From positions 3,472,001 to 3,536,000 of the forward strand of contig NZ_CP033019.1 of assembly GCF_003667705.1 (NCBI RefSeq): 64,000 nucleotides of DNA. The letters run 5' to 3'. The position numbers were made by a program, and so were the translations under genes. A model generated the notes under the pieces. The model had not been told where the DNA came from. It worked only from the letters and a program-made list of their open reading frames with translations, and did no database searches. The DNA is from Janthinobacterium agaricidamnosum. GTDB lineage: Bacteria > Pseudomonadota > Gammaproteobacteria > Burkholderiales > Burkholderiaceae_D. Position 1 is the stretch's first letter, and the number at the start of each line of letters is the position of its first letter. Positions 17,496-26,008 of the stretch are shown piece by piece.

Positions 17496-17960
17496 TTATT
17501 TCGCGGTTTTCGGCGGACGGATGCCCGTGTACTGTGCGCTGACGAGCAGCCATTGCTTGTCGACTAGCCGGGCGACGTACCCTGCGCGCATGGCGAAGTT
17601 GCGGGCAACCCCTTCCTGATTGACGCGGTAGGACAACCGGGCCGAGATGAGCGCCGTATCGCCAAAGAGGCGCACCGCCGGTTCATCGACCTGGACTTCC
17701 GGACTCGGCCGCTTCTGCTCGGGCGCATAGAAGGACAGCATTTTTTCACGCCCGTCCACCTCGCCGACCGGCGATATTTCCACATAATTCTCGGCCGTGA
17801 CGGCTTTCAACGCGGCTTGATCGAAGCTGCTCTGGGCCTGCGCATGGCGCTGCACCAGGGCCAGCAGTTCCGCATCGGCGGGAGCCGCCTGCGCACCACC
17901 CATCGCGCCCAAGGCGCCCAGCAGGCAGGTGGAAAGAAGATATGAAAGGGGTAATCTCAT
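17496..17960 (-). CDS. Secreted NTF2-like (DUF4440/SnoaL) protein
   Basis: A 154-residue protein with an N-terminal signal peptide (MRLPLSYLLSTCLLGALG...AQA) and an NTF2/SnoaL-like alpha+beta domain: a long helix with LVQRHAQAQSSFDQAALKAV, then strands including AENYVEISPVGEVDGREKML and the last strand KQWLLVSAQYTGIR. Such domains bind small ligands or act as simple enzymes; none can be named here. ATG 17960 is chosen because it starts the signal peptide and has AGGA upstream; a longer frame begins at 17996. It converges with the HD-GYP gene. Confidence 0.75.
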   Translation of the reverse strand: MRLPLSYLLSTCLLGALGAMGGAQAAPADAELLALVQRHAQAQSSFDQAALKAVTAENYVEISPVGEVDGREKMLSFYAPEQKRPSPEVQVDEPAVRLFGDTALISARLSYRVNQEGVARNFAMRAGYVARLVDKQWLLVSAQYTGIRPPKTAK

Positions 17961-18196
17961 GCGTATGTCATCCTGATCGAGGTCATTGGGAAGCATCCGT
18001 TGATGACGGCGCTACCGTCAGCATCGAACACTCGCTTGCGGGCAGCCCATCATGAGGAAACCCACCACATGCTATCGCCTTGCCATTTTCTCGCCCATGC
18101 CATTGCGACAAACTGCTGGATCCGGGGATTGAAACGCCATTCCACCGCCTCGGGATGCACATGGCGATGCTTTCAGATATGCCCGCAAGCCCTGCC

Positions 18197-18856
18197 TCAG
18201 CGCGCGTCGGGCAACTTCTGTTGCAGACCAAGGTTGAGCGCCCACTGCTCTTGCACGGAAATGATGCGCCGCGAACTGGTCTTGAGCGAGCCCTCTTGCG
18301 TCCACAGAAATGGATAAAAATTCAGACATAGCTCGCCGGACAAGGGCAATTCGGGCAATTCGTCAAAGCCCTCCGCGTCGCCAGGCTGGCGGCCGTAAAA
18401 CTGCCGCAACTGGCTGGTAAAAGCCCATTGGACAAACATCGTGAAGCCGATCTCCAGCGCTTCCCACTCCAGCGTCTCGGGAGCCAGGTAATACATATTG
18501 CCCTGGTCGTCCCCGAGTGCGCCGCCATTGATGGCAAAAAATCCGCCCAGCACGTCGTCGGCGACCAGCAGAAAACCGTCGGCCTTTCCTTTGTTCCAGG
18601 CAGCGATATCCCTGCCCAGCCTGGCATGTCCCGACCCCAGTATGCGCAGCCAGCCGTCATCCACCAGGATGCCCCCCGTTTCATAGGCTATCGCCCCCAG
18701 GGGAGAACGCGTGGTGACCTGCAGGCTCAGCAGCACATCCTCCCTGCCGGCCGCGGGCGGCAGCAATTCCACCGGCAAGTCGGCCTCGTCGGCCCATTGC
18801 CTGATCAGGGGAAACGCCGGGTCTTCGCTATCGAGTAATTCATTCAATGTACGCAT
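18197..18856 (-). CDS. DUF2625 family protein
   Basis: A 219-residue cytoplasmic protein with the DUF2625 signature: LDSEDPAFPLIRQWADEA at the N-terminus, then SPLGAIAYETGGILVDDGWL, RILGSGH and FLLVADDVLGGFFAINGGAL, ending in an FYPFLWTQEGS block. The family has no settled function; its fold resembles SMI1/KNR4-type proteins often found with toxin systems. It lies between the esterase and the NTF2-like gene on the same strand, but gaps of 88 and 236 bases argue against tight coupling. Just downstream is a short stretch similar to the esterase 3' end. Confidence 0.82.
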   Translation of the reverse strand: MRTLNELLDSEDPAFPLIRQWADEADLPVELLPPAAGREDVLLSLQVTTRSPLGAIAYETGGILVDDGWLRILGSGHARLGRDIAAWNKGKADGFLLVADDVLGGFFAINGGALGDDQGNMYYLAPETLEWEALEIGFTMFVQWAFTSQLRQFYGRQPGDAEGFDELPELPLSGELCLNFYPFLWTQEGSLKTSSRRIISVQEQWALNLGLQQKLPDAR

Positions 18857-18944
18857 GCAATCTGACCTTATCGATGACCGCTTCCGGCGGTCGGAATGTG
18901 CACGGCGACGCAGGCACTGTCTGGCGGGCGGGACCCGGCACCGT

Positions 18945-19847
18945 TCATTTTGCGGACGTCAGATACGCCCGCAAACCATGCGTGAGCACAAAAGGAAACA
19001 CGCTCGCATGGTCTTCGTCCTCGAACACGCGCAAACGCGTTTTCAGATTCGGAAACTTGCGCGATTTCAGCTTGCCGTCGAATTCGCGCACGTCGGCCAC
19101 CATGTCGGCGTCTTCCTCGGAGCGCGAACGTTTCTTGCCTGCCGCCAGCTTTTCCAGGCCGCCGATGCCGAAGAACACGGAAGCTGGCAAGTCCTTGTGG
19201 CTGGCGGCATACGCCTGCTCGCGGTCGAACATCACGCCAGCGTCGTACCACAGCGACGGACTGCCAAGGATGTAGTGCTCGAAGGTGCGCGGTTCCGTCA
19301 GCAAAAATTGCAGGCCCAGCAGACTGCCGTAGGAATGGCAGATAAACACCTTGCGCTGCATATTCACGCGATAGTTACTGGCGATAAAGGGAAACACCTC
19401 GCCCGCGATGAACTGGCCATACGCCTTCGCTTCGCCGAACGCCGGCTGCCGCCCCGGCATGTCCGAGCGGTAATCGTGCTTGCGCGGCGTGGTGGGCGTG
19501 TAGTCGCGGCGGCGGCTGTACACCCCGCCGTCGCCGTTGGCGTACGACAGGCCGACCACCACCACTTCTTCCATCCCGGCATGCTTGTTCAGGCGCTGCG
19601 CGATATTGCGCACGACGGGAAACGCATAATTGGCATCGACGACGAACAGCACCGGGTAGCGTTTATTCCCCTGCCGATAGGAATCGGGCAAGGCCACATA
19701 CACCTGATAATCGCGGTTCAAGGTTTGCGCATGGATGTCGCGCACTTCCGTATTCTCCAAAACGTAACTGGCGGGGGCGGTGGCGGGGGCGGCATGGGCA
19801 TTGTTGAGCAGGCAGCAGAGTGCGAGCAGCAGGCTGAGGGATTTCAA
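18945..19847 (-). CDS. Secreted alpha/beta-hydrolase, putative esterase family (IroE/Fes-like)
   Basis: A 300-residue protein with a signal peptide (MKSLSLLLALCCLLNNAHA) and an esterase D/PF00756-type alpha/beta-hydrolase domain. The nucleophile lies in CHSYGSLLG near residue 168, and the triad His in EDEDHASVFPF near 285. The family includes siderophore esterases and S-formylglutathione-type hydrolases; no siderophore genes are nearby, so the substrate is left open. Two vicinal cysteines lie in the signal peptide only. It is a periplasmic or secreted enzyme by prediction. Confidence 0.85.
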   Translation of the reverse strand: MKSLSLLLALCCLLNNAHAAPATAPASYVLENTEVRDIHAQTLNRDYQVYVALPDSYRQGNKRYPVLFVVDANYAFPVVRNIAQRLNKHAGMEEVVVVGLSYANGDGGVYSRRRDYTPTTPRKHDYRSDMPGRQPAFGEAKAYGQFIAGEVFPFIASNYRVNMQRKVFICHSYGSLLGLQFLLTEPRTFEHYILGSPSLWYDAGVMFDREQAYAASHKDLPASVFFGIGGLEKLAAGKKRSRSEEDADMVADVREFDGKLKSRKFPNLKTRLRVFEDEDHASVFPFVLTHGLRAYLTSAK

Positions 19848-19950
19848 ACGGGGTTCCTTGACGTAGTCAGTGATGGCGCGATGACATCAACAATCTGAAA
19901 AAGAAATGACACTGTTCCAATCATGCCAAAAATACATCCGCACTACAATA

Positions 19951-20367
19951 TCAAAACTCGCCCTCCATGAGCAAGTCTTCCGGCAAGGTCTCTGGCATGA
20001 GGGCCAGCAGCGCTGGCGGGATATATTGCACGGCTTGCCGCTCGTCTTCCGCCAGACATTGAAAATCGACGATGAAATGCGCGATATGGCTCAGATACTG
20101 CTCGATCAGTTTGCGATACGGCTCGCTGACAAGTTCTGCCTTCAACTCCAGCAGCGTTGCATGGGCGCGCTGGAGGAAAATAGGGATCACGTAATAGTTC
20201 TTGCTCAGGAAAAGGCCCGTCACATGGTTGACATGGCACACCAGCGCATACGTCGGGCTGGCCATGCGGTAACACTGGTCCGGACAAAGGCGCGGCGAAT
20301 TGATATGTTCCTGGTAGCGCCTGATTTCCCGGCGCGCCTCTTTCGCCCCCTCGCGTTCATTGCGCAT
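19951..20367 (-). CDS. Hypothetical protein downstream of the frameshifted DUF2185/DUF2314-like gene
   Basis: A 138-residue soluble protein with no family I recognise. It begins MRNEREGAKEARREIRRYQ, a charged helix, followed by a mostly helical body (QCYRMASPTYALVCHVNH, KNYYVIPIFLQRAHATLLELKAEL). The ATG 20367 has a GAAAGGA site, which is also where the intact version of the upstream gene would end, so the two were once, or still are, a coupled pair. No signal peptide or membrane segment. A role as partner of the upstream immunity-like protein is only a guess. Confidence 0.6.
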   Translation of the reverse strand: MRNEREGAKEARREIRRYQEHINSPRLCPDQCYRMASPTYALVCHVNHVTGLFLSKNYYVIPIFLQRAHATLLELKAELVSEPYRKLIEQYLSHIAHFIVDFQCLAEDERQAVQYIPPALLALMPETLPEDLLMEGEF

Positions 20368-20378
20368 GGCGCGTCCTT

Positions 20379-20995
20379 TCAATCTTGTTCACTAGCAATA
20401 TCCGCCACATGCAGGGGGTGGAACGCGAGCAGGTCGCCATAGCTGGCCACCGCATGCTGCGGATGGTTCGCGATGGTGCCGCTGTAGCAGCCTCGTATTT
20501 ATCGATGCCGGTCACCTGCACCCACATCCGTTCGCACTGGCCGTCGCCGCGCGCACCATCCTCGGCGGCGAAGCGGAACACGCGTTTCACGCAGGCGCCG
20601 ATGGGCAGCGCATCGCGTACCGCGGCCGGCGGCGGCTCGATATCCGTCAAATAGCGGGAAAGCCAGACGGCGTCTTCCAGGTAATAGCCCTGTTCGGCAA
20701 ACGCGGGAAACGGCTTGTCCTTGAAACGCTCCCAGTGTCCCGCCCCGTCATCCCGCTGCGCGCCCCAGCCACGGGGCAAGCCATGCAACTCTGCCAGCAA
20801 GTCATCTCTTGGTATCATGTCTGCCAGACAGACAATCTTGACTGAACTTAACATCGTTTCAGTTGAGGCCGCGTGAAATTGCCAATCCCCTTCGTAGTCA
20901 TGGGACACCAGCACGATGGGAGCGCCGTTCAAGACCTCCGTGGTCGTGAAGCAGGCGGTATTCGGGGCATCGGGGAATTTCCAGGCAGCGCTCAT
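20379..20995 (-). pseudogene. DUF2185/DUF2314-like protein gene with a single frameshift near its 3' end
   Basis: The N-terminal half (residues 12-100, TACFTTTEVLNGAPIVLVSHDYEGDWQF) looks like DUF2185, an immunity-protein-type domain; the second half (ERMWVQVTGIDKY) looks like DUF2314. After residue 169 the open frame turns into Arg- and Met-rich sequence and runs into the next gene, stopping at 20357. Reading the other frame from about 20493 gives a normal DUF2314 end (GTIANHPQHAVASYGDLL...) that stops at 20379, two bases before the ribosome site of the next gene. One base has therefore been lost near 20491-20495, through a real mutation or an assembly error. Confidence 0.8.
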
Positions 20996-21022
20996 CTTGT
21001 CTTGTCCACGGATTCATCCGTT

Positions 21023-21136
21023 TCAGGCAATTGCCGTGGCGGCGGCTGTGGATAGCGCCAGCAACGCTGCCGACAGGAGAAGCGTACGTATCGTGCCCGC
21101 CCCGCTTGCCAACGGCGGCGCCGCAATCGGCCGCAC
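21023..21136 (-). CDS. Very short signal-peptide-like ORF (doubtful)
   Basis: A GTG directly after the mshN stop opens a 37-codon frame whose second half is a hydrophobic signal-peptide-like run (TLLLSAALLALSTAAA). It ends 27 bases before the DUF2185-like gene on the same strand. It may be a tiny secreted peptide, a remnant of a gene 5' end, or chance in GC-rich DNA. Confidence 0.2.
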   Translation of the reverse strand: MRPIAAPPLASGAGTIRTLLLSAALLALSTAAATAIA

Positions 21137-22207
21137 TTACTTGGCCGCCGTCAACTGCACCAGCTTGCGCTCGACAAACGCCTGCAGCTGCGGCGACAGG
21201 GTTTGCAAGCCCTTGGCGCGCTCGAACGCCTGGCGCGCCTGGGCCGGGTGGTTGTCCGCTTGCAAGGCGATGCCGAGACCCATCCACCAGACGCCGTTGT
21301 CGGGCGCCGCCTGCAGGGCCAGCTGGTAGTGCTCGGACGCTTCGCGGTAGCGCTGCTCGCGCTGCAGCACGCCGGCCAGGAAGGCGTGGTATTCGCCGCT
21401 GTCGGCGGCGTACGGCAAGCTGCGCATCAGGGTGTCGAGCGCGGCCGCTCCGCCGTTGGTCTTGTCCAGCTGCAGACGGGCCAGCATCATCGCTTGCGCC
21501 GGCTGTTTCGGGTCCAGTGCCAGGCTCAGCTGCAACTGGCGGGCAGCCTCGTCGGGACGCTGCGCTTCGAGCAGCAGGCGCACCAGGGTTTCGCGCGCGC
21601 CCTGGTGGCGCGGGTCCAGCTGCAGGGTCTGCTGCAAACCGGGCAACGCTTCGGAGACGCGGCCATCCTGCAACTGGGCCAGCGCGCGCCGGTATGCATT
21701 CTCCACGCGCTGCTGCGCAGTCACTTGCTTGCCGTCGATGAGGCGTTCGCTGGCGGCGGGCGCTGCCGTCCTTACAACGGGCGCAGCGGCAGGCTTGGCG
21801 GGTTTTTCCGTGACGCGCCGCATTTCGGCGGGCCGCGCCCTGGCGGGCGCCGGGGAAGCTTCCTCGGCCTGGGACACGGGTTCGGGCTCAACCGCCGGGG
21901 CGGACACCACCGGCGCAGGCGCTACGGCGACAGGCACAGGAACGGGCACTGGAACGGGTACCGGGACAGGCGCCGGAAGCGGGTTGCTGGCCACATTCAC
22001 CAGCACGGGCGGCACGGGCGGGCGCTTCAGGTAGACCCAGCCCAGGGCGATGGCCGCCGCCGTCAGGCCGGCAGCGCCGCCGAAGATCAGCGCGCGCGGC
22101 AAGCCCCGCTCGCGTTCGGGCACGGAGCGGATGCCGGCCGCGTCGCCGCGTCCATCGGGAGTGCCGCGCGCATCGAGGTCTTGCAACATCTTGTTAATCA
22201 GGCTCAT
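21137..22207 (-). CDS. mshN: MSHA biogenesis TPR protein MshN
   Basis: Inner-membrane protein of the MSHA pilus machine. The start MSLINKMLQDLDARG is the family hallmark. A single transmembrane segment (LIFGGAAGLTAAAIALGWVY, about residues 39-58) is followed by a Pro-Val repeat linker (about 80-105) that would cross the periplasm, and then by TPR repeats from about 165 to the end (QRVENAYRRALAQLQDGRVS, EYHAFLAGVLQREQRYREAS). At 356 residues it fits. It is the last gene of the msh transcription unit and follows mshM by 17 bases. Confidence 0.92.
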   Translation of the reverse strand: MSLINKMLQDLDARGTPDGRGDAAGIRSVPERERGLPRALIFGGAAGLTAAAIALGWVYLKRPPVPPVLVNVASNPLPAPVPVPVPVPVPVPVAVAPAPVVSAPAVEPEPVSQAEEASPAPARARPAEMRRVTEKPAKPAAAPVVRTAAPAASERLIDGKQVTAQQRVENAYRRALAQLQDGRVSEALPGLQQTLQLDPRHQGARETLVRLLLEAQRPDEAARQLQLSLALDPKQPAQAMMLARLQLDKTNGGAAALDTLMRSLPYAADSGEYHAFLAGVLQREQRYREASEHYQLALQAAPDNGVWWMGLGIALQADNHPAQARQAFERAKGLQTLSPQLQAFVERKLVQLTAAK

Positions 22208-22224
22208 CTACAGGCTCATCTTCG

Positions 22225-23127
22225 TCATCGGTTCAATAAAGTCCAGCTCACGCCGCAGGCGGCGGCCAGCACGCCGGCGCCAGCCAGCCATGGCCAAGGC
22301 TTCCGCCACAAGCGCGGCTTGCTGGCCAGGGTATCGCTGGCGGCCAGCGCCACGTGGCGCCCGCTGACCTGCTGCCGCCCTTCGCCATACGCCACCATCA
22401 GCGCCTTGTGCGCCATGATGTTGATCAGGCGCGGGATGCCGCCGGAGGCCTGGTACAGCTTGCGCACGCCGCCCCGGCTGAACAGACGCGCGCCATCGAA
22501 ACCGGCCACGCGCAGACGGTGCGCCACATAGAAATCCACGTCGTCGCGCGACAACGGTCCCAGGTGGTAGTGAAAGGTGATGCGCTGCGCCAGCTGACGG
22601 ATTTCCGGCAGGGCCAGCTTGACGTCGAGTTCGGGCTGGCCGAACAGCACGATTTGCAGCAGCTTGCGTTTTTCCGTTTCCAGGTTCGTCAGCAGGCGCA
22701 GCGCTTCGAGGCTGTCGACGGGAATCGCCTGCGCTTCATCCAGGCACAGCAGCACGCGCTTGCCTTGCGCCGCCAGGTTAAGCAGGCGCAAGTTGAGGGA
22801 TTTGAGTAGCTGGTGCTGATCCGCATCTTTCTCCAGCAATACATCGAGGTCGTCCGCCAGCGCCAGGATCAGCGATCGGGGCGGCAGGTTAGGATTCGGG
22901 ATATAGGCCGTGACGAAATCCCGCCCCAGCGATTGCATGAACTTGCGGCACAAAAAGGTTTTACCAGTGCCCACTTCGCCAGTGATCTTGATGAAGCCCT
23001 CGCCATTGCGCGCCGCCACCAGCAAGGTGTTGAGCGCCTTTTGCGACTGCGGGCCGTTGAAAAAGAAACTGGTATCGGGCGTGAGGCCGAACGGCGCCTC
23101 GCGCAAGCCGAAATGGGCCTGGTACAT
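22225..23127 (-). CDS. mshM: MSHA biogenesis AAA ATPase MshM (ExeA/GspA-like)
   Basis: A 300-residue AAA ATPase of the ExeA/GspA group, thought to help place or assemble the secretin through the cell wall. It starts MYQAHFGLREAPFGLTPDT, the group signature. Walker A is GEVGTGKT (near residue 49), Walker B is VLLCLDEAQA (near 127), and the sensor region includes LLTNLETEKRKLLQIVLFGQ. A C-terminal hydrophobic segment (WPWLAGAGVLAAACGVSWTLL) anchors it in the inner membrane; there is no periplasmic domain, unlike its paralogue in the plus-strand locus. Confidence 0.94.
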   Translation of the reverse strand: MYQAHFGLREAPFGLTPDTSFFFNGPQSQKALNTLLVAARNGEGFIKITGEVGTGKTFLCRKFMQSLGRDFVTAYIPNPNLPPRSLILALADDLDVLLEKDADQHQLLKSLNLRLLNLAAQGKRVLLCLDEAQAIPVDSLEALRLLTNLETEKRKLLQIVLFGQPELDVKLALPEIRQLAQRITFHYHLGPLSRDDVDFYVAHRLRVAGFDGARLFSRGGVRKLYQASGGIPRLINIMAHKALMVAYGEGRQQVSGRHVALAASDTLASKPRLWRKPWPWLAGAGVLAAACGVSWTLLNR

Positions 23128-24939
23128 TTAGCGCCGCTCCGACGGCCGGCGCGGGTCGAGCGCCTCGATGCGTTTGCCCGAATCGAGCAAGTCCTCGTTC
23201 CAGCTGTTGGCGCCTTCGACGATGGTGGGCTTGATCAGCACCACCAGTTCGCGCTTCTGGATCACCTGGCCCGTGTTGCGGAACAGCGCGCCCAGCACGG
23301 GAATATCGCCCGCGCCCGGCACCTGAGAACGGTCCGAGGTCGTGGCCTGGCGCATCAGGCCGCCGATGGCGACGATCCGCCCATCCTGGCTGCGCACCAT
23401 GCTGTCCATCTCGGACGTGCTGGAGGCGGCCAGCGGCAGTTTCAGCGAGCCGGCGCTGCCCAGGTCGATTTCCTTGCTGATGGTCGACACCTGGCTGACG
23501 GACGGGTGCACGTGCAGGATGATGTTGCCATCCGCATCGATCTGCGGCGTCACGTCCAGCACCACGCCGGAAAAGAACGGCTGCAAGGTCACGTTGGGGC
23601 TGGTGGTGGCGCCGCTGGCCGTCGTATTCGTGGTGGTGGACACGCCCGTCACGTAAAACTCGTCCGTGCCTATCTTCAGCACGGCCTTCTGGTTGTTCAT
23701 GGTGGCGATGCGCGGACTCGACAGCACGTGCACGGAGCCTTGCGATTCCAGGAAGGAAATCATGGCGGCAAAGTTGGCTGTCTGGAACGCCAGGCCGAAC
23801 ATGGAGCCGGCCGCCGTCGCCGCCGAGCTGAGGCCGAAGCCGCTGCTGGCCGTCAGGCCGCTGCCATTCGTCATGTTGGGCGGCTGGCCGCCGTTGAACG
23901 GCAGCGGCGCCAGGCTGCCGCCCGGCTGGATGAAGCCCGTCGAGATGCGGTTCGTGTGGCCGCTCTTGATCGAGGCGAACGAGGCCCAGTTGATGCCCGT
24001 CTGCGTGTTGTCGTTGAGCTCGACTTCGAGGATTTTCGCTTCCAGGATCACCTGGCGGTCGACGGACAGCTGCGTGGCCTTCAGGTACATGTCGACGTTG
24101 CGCAGCTCTTCCGGCATGGCGCGGATGACGATCACGCCCGACTGCGGGCTCAGCACCACTTGCCGGCCGCCCTCGGTGCTGCCGACGATGGCTTCCAGCG
24201 CCGCCTTCAATTCCGGCCAGAAGTCTGCCGTGGACGAGGTGGTGAGGTTGCTGCTATCCAGGGTGCGGCCGCCCTGGCCGCCATTCGTCTGCTGGTTCTG
24301 CTCGCTATTCTGGTTGTTGCCCTGGTTGCCATTGCCGCCCGAACCGCCCGAATTGGTCGAACCGACCGAGCCCACCGAGGTCGACGACACGCGCAGGTTG
24401 GAACTGCCCCTGCGCGCGCCCGTCAGGTAATTGACATGGAACAAGCGCGTCTGCATGGTCAGCGGCTTGATGTAGATCTGCGTGCCTTCGACCTTGTAGT
24501 CGTAGCCGTACAGCTCGCGCACGGCGTCGAGCGCCTGGAACAGGGTCACGTCCTTCAGGTTGGCCGAAATCGTGCCGCCGATATCGGGATGGACCAGCAT
24601 GTTGTAGCGCGTGCCGGCCACGATGGAGGTGAAGAACTGGCGCGCCGGCACATTGTTGAAGGCCACGTTGAAGCGCTCGTCGAGCGCGGCGCGGGCCTTC
24701 GGCAATTGCTGGGCCAGGGCCGCCACGGGCGGCAGCAGCGCCGCTTCCACGGCATCGGGCTGGGCTGCCGGCGTGGTGGTGGCCGCCGCGCCCTTGACGG
24801 CGTCTGTAATCGCATTATAGGTATCGCGCTTGACGGGCGCGACATTGCAGCCGCCCAGGCCCAGGCTGACGCTGACAAGCGCCGCCATCGTGCTGATCTT
24901 GAACATGCTCGCCTTGTGTTGATTGAATTGCTTGGCCAC
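23128..24939 (-). CDS. mshL: MSHA outer-membrane secretin MshL
   Basis: A 603-residue secretin forming the outer-membrane channel for the MSHA pilus. A lipoprotein signal ends in LGLGGC (Cys about residue 30). N-domains follow (NVAFNNVPARQFF, IGGTISANLKDVTLF), then a low-complexity Gly/Asn/Gln insert (NSGGSGGNGNQGNNQ, about 200-225), then the secretin core (VEVELNDNTQTGINW-like region, GSVHVLSSPRIATMNNQKAV, VDVTPQI, GGLMR and PVLGALFRN). GTG 24939 is chosen because AGGAG sits five bases upstream; ATG 24906 would also leave a signal peptide. Confidence 0.95.
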   Translation of the reverse strand: MAKQFNQHKASMFKISTMAALVSVSLGLGGCNVAPVKRDTYNAITDAVKGAAATTTPAAQPDAVEAALLPPVAALAQQLPKARAALDERFNVAFNNVPARQFFTSIVAGTRYNMLVHPDIGGTISANLKDVTLFQALDAVRELYGYDYKVEGTQIYIKPLTMQTRLFHVNYLTGARRGSSNLRVSSTSVGSVGSTNSGGSGGNGNQGNNQNSEQNQQTNGGQGGRTLDSSNLTTSSTADFWPELKAALEAIVGSTEGGRQVVLSPQSGVIVIRAMPEELRNVDMYLKATQLSVDRQVILEAKILEVELNDNTQTGINWASFASIKSGHTNRISTGFIQPGGSLAPLPFNGGQPPNMTNGSGLTASSGFGLSSAATAAGSMFGLAFQTANFAAMISFLESQGSVHVLSSPRIATMNNQKAVLKIGTDEFYVTGVSTTTNTTASGATTSPNVTLQPFFSGVVLDVTPQIDADGNIILHVHPSVSQVSTISKEIDLGSAGSLKLPLAASSTSEMDSMVRSQDGRIVAIGGLMRQATTSDRSQVPGAGDIPVLGALFRNTGQVIQKRELVVLIKPTIVEGANSWNEDLLDSGKRIEALDPRRPSERR

Positions 24940-24944
24940 TTCTT

Positions 24945-25340
24945 CTACTCCTGCTTGCGGTCGGTCTTGCTGTCGGTCTGAGGCGGTATCTTGCTGCCCG
25001 GGTACAGCTTGAAGGTTTCCAGTGTTTTACCACGCCGCAATAATACGGCCGTGTCGCGGATCTCCGTCACCACGGCGTCGCCCACCTTGCTGCCGACCTT
25101 GACTGTCTGGCCATCGATGACGGCGAGGCGTCGGCCGCCCGGCTGGGTGGAGATGAGCACCGATTGCAGGCGCGGCTGCGCGGGCGCGACGGGAGCGGCG
25201 CTGGCGGGCGCCCACAGGGCCGCGGGCGGGCGCGTGGGGTCGTCCAGCGCCTGCGCCTGCACGCCGCTGCAGGCCAGGCACAGCGCCAGGAGCGGCGCCC
25301 AGCGGCGCGGCGCGCGGCCGGCGGTCACAGTGCGATCCAT
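24945..25340 (-). CDS. mshK: MSHA biogenesis periplasmic protein MshK (PilP-like)
   Basis: A 131-residue periplasmic protein with a signal peptide (PLLALCLACSGVQAQA) and a short beta domain, comparable to PilP/GspC links between inner-membrane platform and secretin. The DPTRPP block right after cleavage and the VLISTQPGGRRLAVIDGQTV strand pair are typical of MshK. The gene overlaps mshJ by 16 bases and ends six bases before the mshL start, with the mshL ribosome site lying over its last codons, so the two are coupled. Confidence 0.85.
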   Translation of the reverse strand: MDRTVTAGRAPRRWAPLLALCLACSGVQAQALDDPTRPPAALWAPASAAPVAPAQPRLQSVLISTQPGGRRLAVIDGQTVKVGSKVGDAVVTEIRDTAVLLRRGKTLETFKLYPGSKIPPQTDSKTDRKQE

Positions 25341-26008
25341 GTGTCATCCATGCTGAGGGTATATAAAGTCAGGGTCAGCGTCGCTTGCGGGTAAGTTTCG
25401 GCCTCCAGGCGGGCCTGGCCCCAGAAGACCCGCGTCGGCATCGCCTGCAGCGCCTGCATGTACTGCAGCATGTCGGCATAACTGCCCTGCAGCACCACTT
25501 CCACGCCATGCCGGTGCAGCAGGGGCGCCGGGGCGCTTGCCTTGGCGGCGCCGTCGCCGGACGCTGCGGCTGCCGGGGAAGCGCCCACGCCACCTCCAGA
25601 CAAGGTTTTCAGCGCGACCACACGCAGGCCGGCATGCCGGCGCAGCAACTGTTCCAGCAGCGCCACCATGCGTTCGGGCGCCACCAGGCCGTGCTGCTTC
25701 TGGCGCAGCTGCTCTTTCATTCTCGCCCCTTCCGCCAGCAGGGCCGCCAGACGCGCGCGCGCATTCTGGTCCGGATCCACTGCGTGCGCCAGCATGGTCA
25801 GTTCGATTTCCTTGGCGATGGCTGCCTTCTGGTTTTGCTTTTGCGCAATGCTCGCATGCAGCGCCGCGCGTTTCGCGAACAGCGGATTAAAGAACAAAAA
25901 ATAGAAGACGAACAGGAGCGCGGCCACGCCCGCGCCGAACAGCATCAGCCGCTCGCGCCGGCTGAGGGCGTCGAAGGCAGCGGCCCATTTTTTCAGCAAG
26001 GGCTGCAT
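25325..26008 (-). CDS. mshJ: MSHA biogenesis protein MshJ (PilO/GspM-like)
   Basis: A 227-residue bitopic inner-membrane protein: cytoplasmic N-terminus, one transmembrane segment (MLFGAGVAALLFVFYFLFF, about 23-41), a periplasmic coiled coil (about 45-105) and a ferredoxin-like domain ending with strands such as VEVVLQGSYADMLQYMQALQ. This is the PilO/GspM layout, forming the alignment subcomplex with the PilN-like protein upstream. Its ATG overlaps the preceding stop by one base (TGATG). Confidence 0.88.
   Translation of the reverse strand: MQPLLKKWAAAFDALSRRERLMLFGAGVAALLFVFYFLFFNPLFAKRAALHASIAQKQNQKAAIAKEIELTMLAHAVDPDQNARARLAALLAEGARMKEQLRQKQHGLVAPERMVALLEQLLRRHAGLRVVALKTLSGGGVGASPAAAASGDGAAKASAPAPLLHRHGVEVVLQGSYADMLQYMQALQAMPTRVFWGQARLEAETYPQATLTLTLYTLSMDDTWIAL

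Noticed and set aside
21900..21985. Short Pro-Val coding repeat in mshN as a mobile or CRISPR-like repeat
   Set aside because: It simply encodes a Pro-Val linker; there are no spacers of equal length.
22813..24981. A 722-codon plus-strand frame antisense to mshL
   Set aside because: Same type of shadow; mshL has clear secretin motifs.
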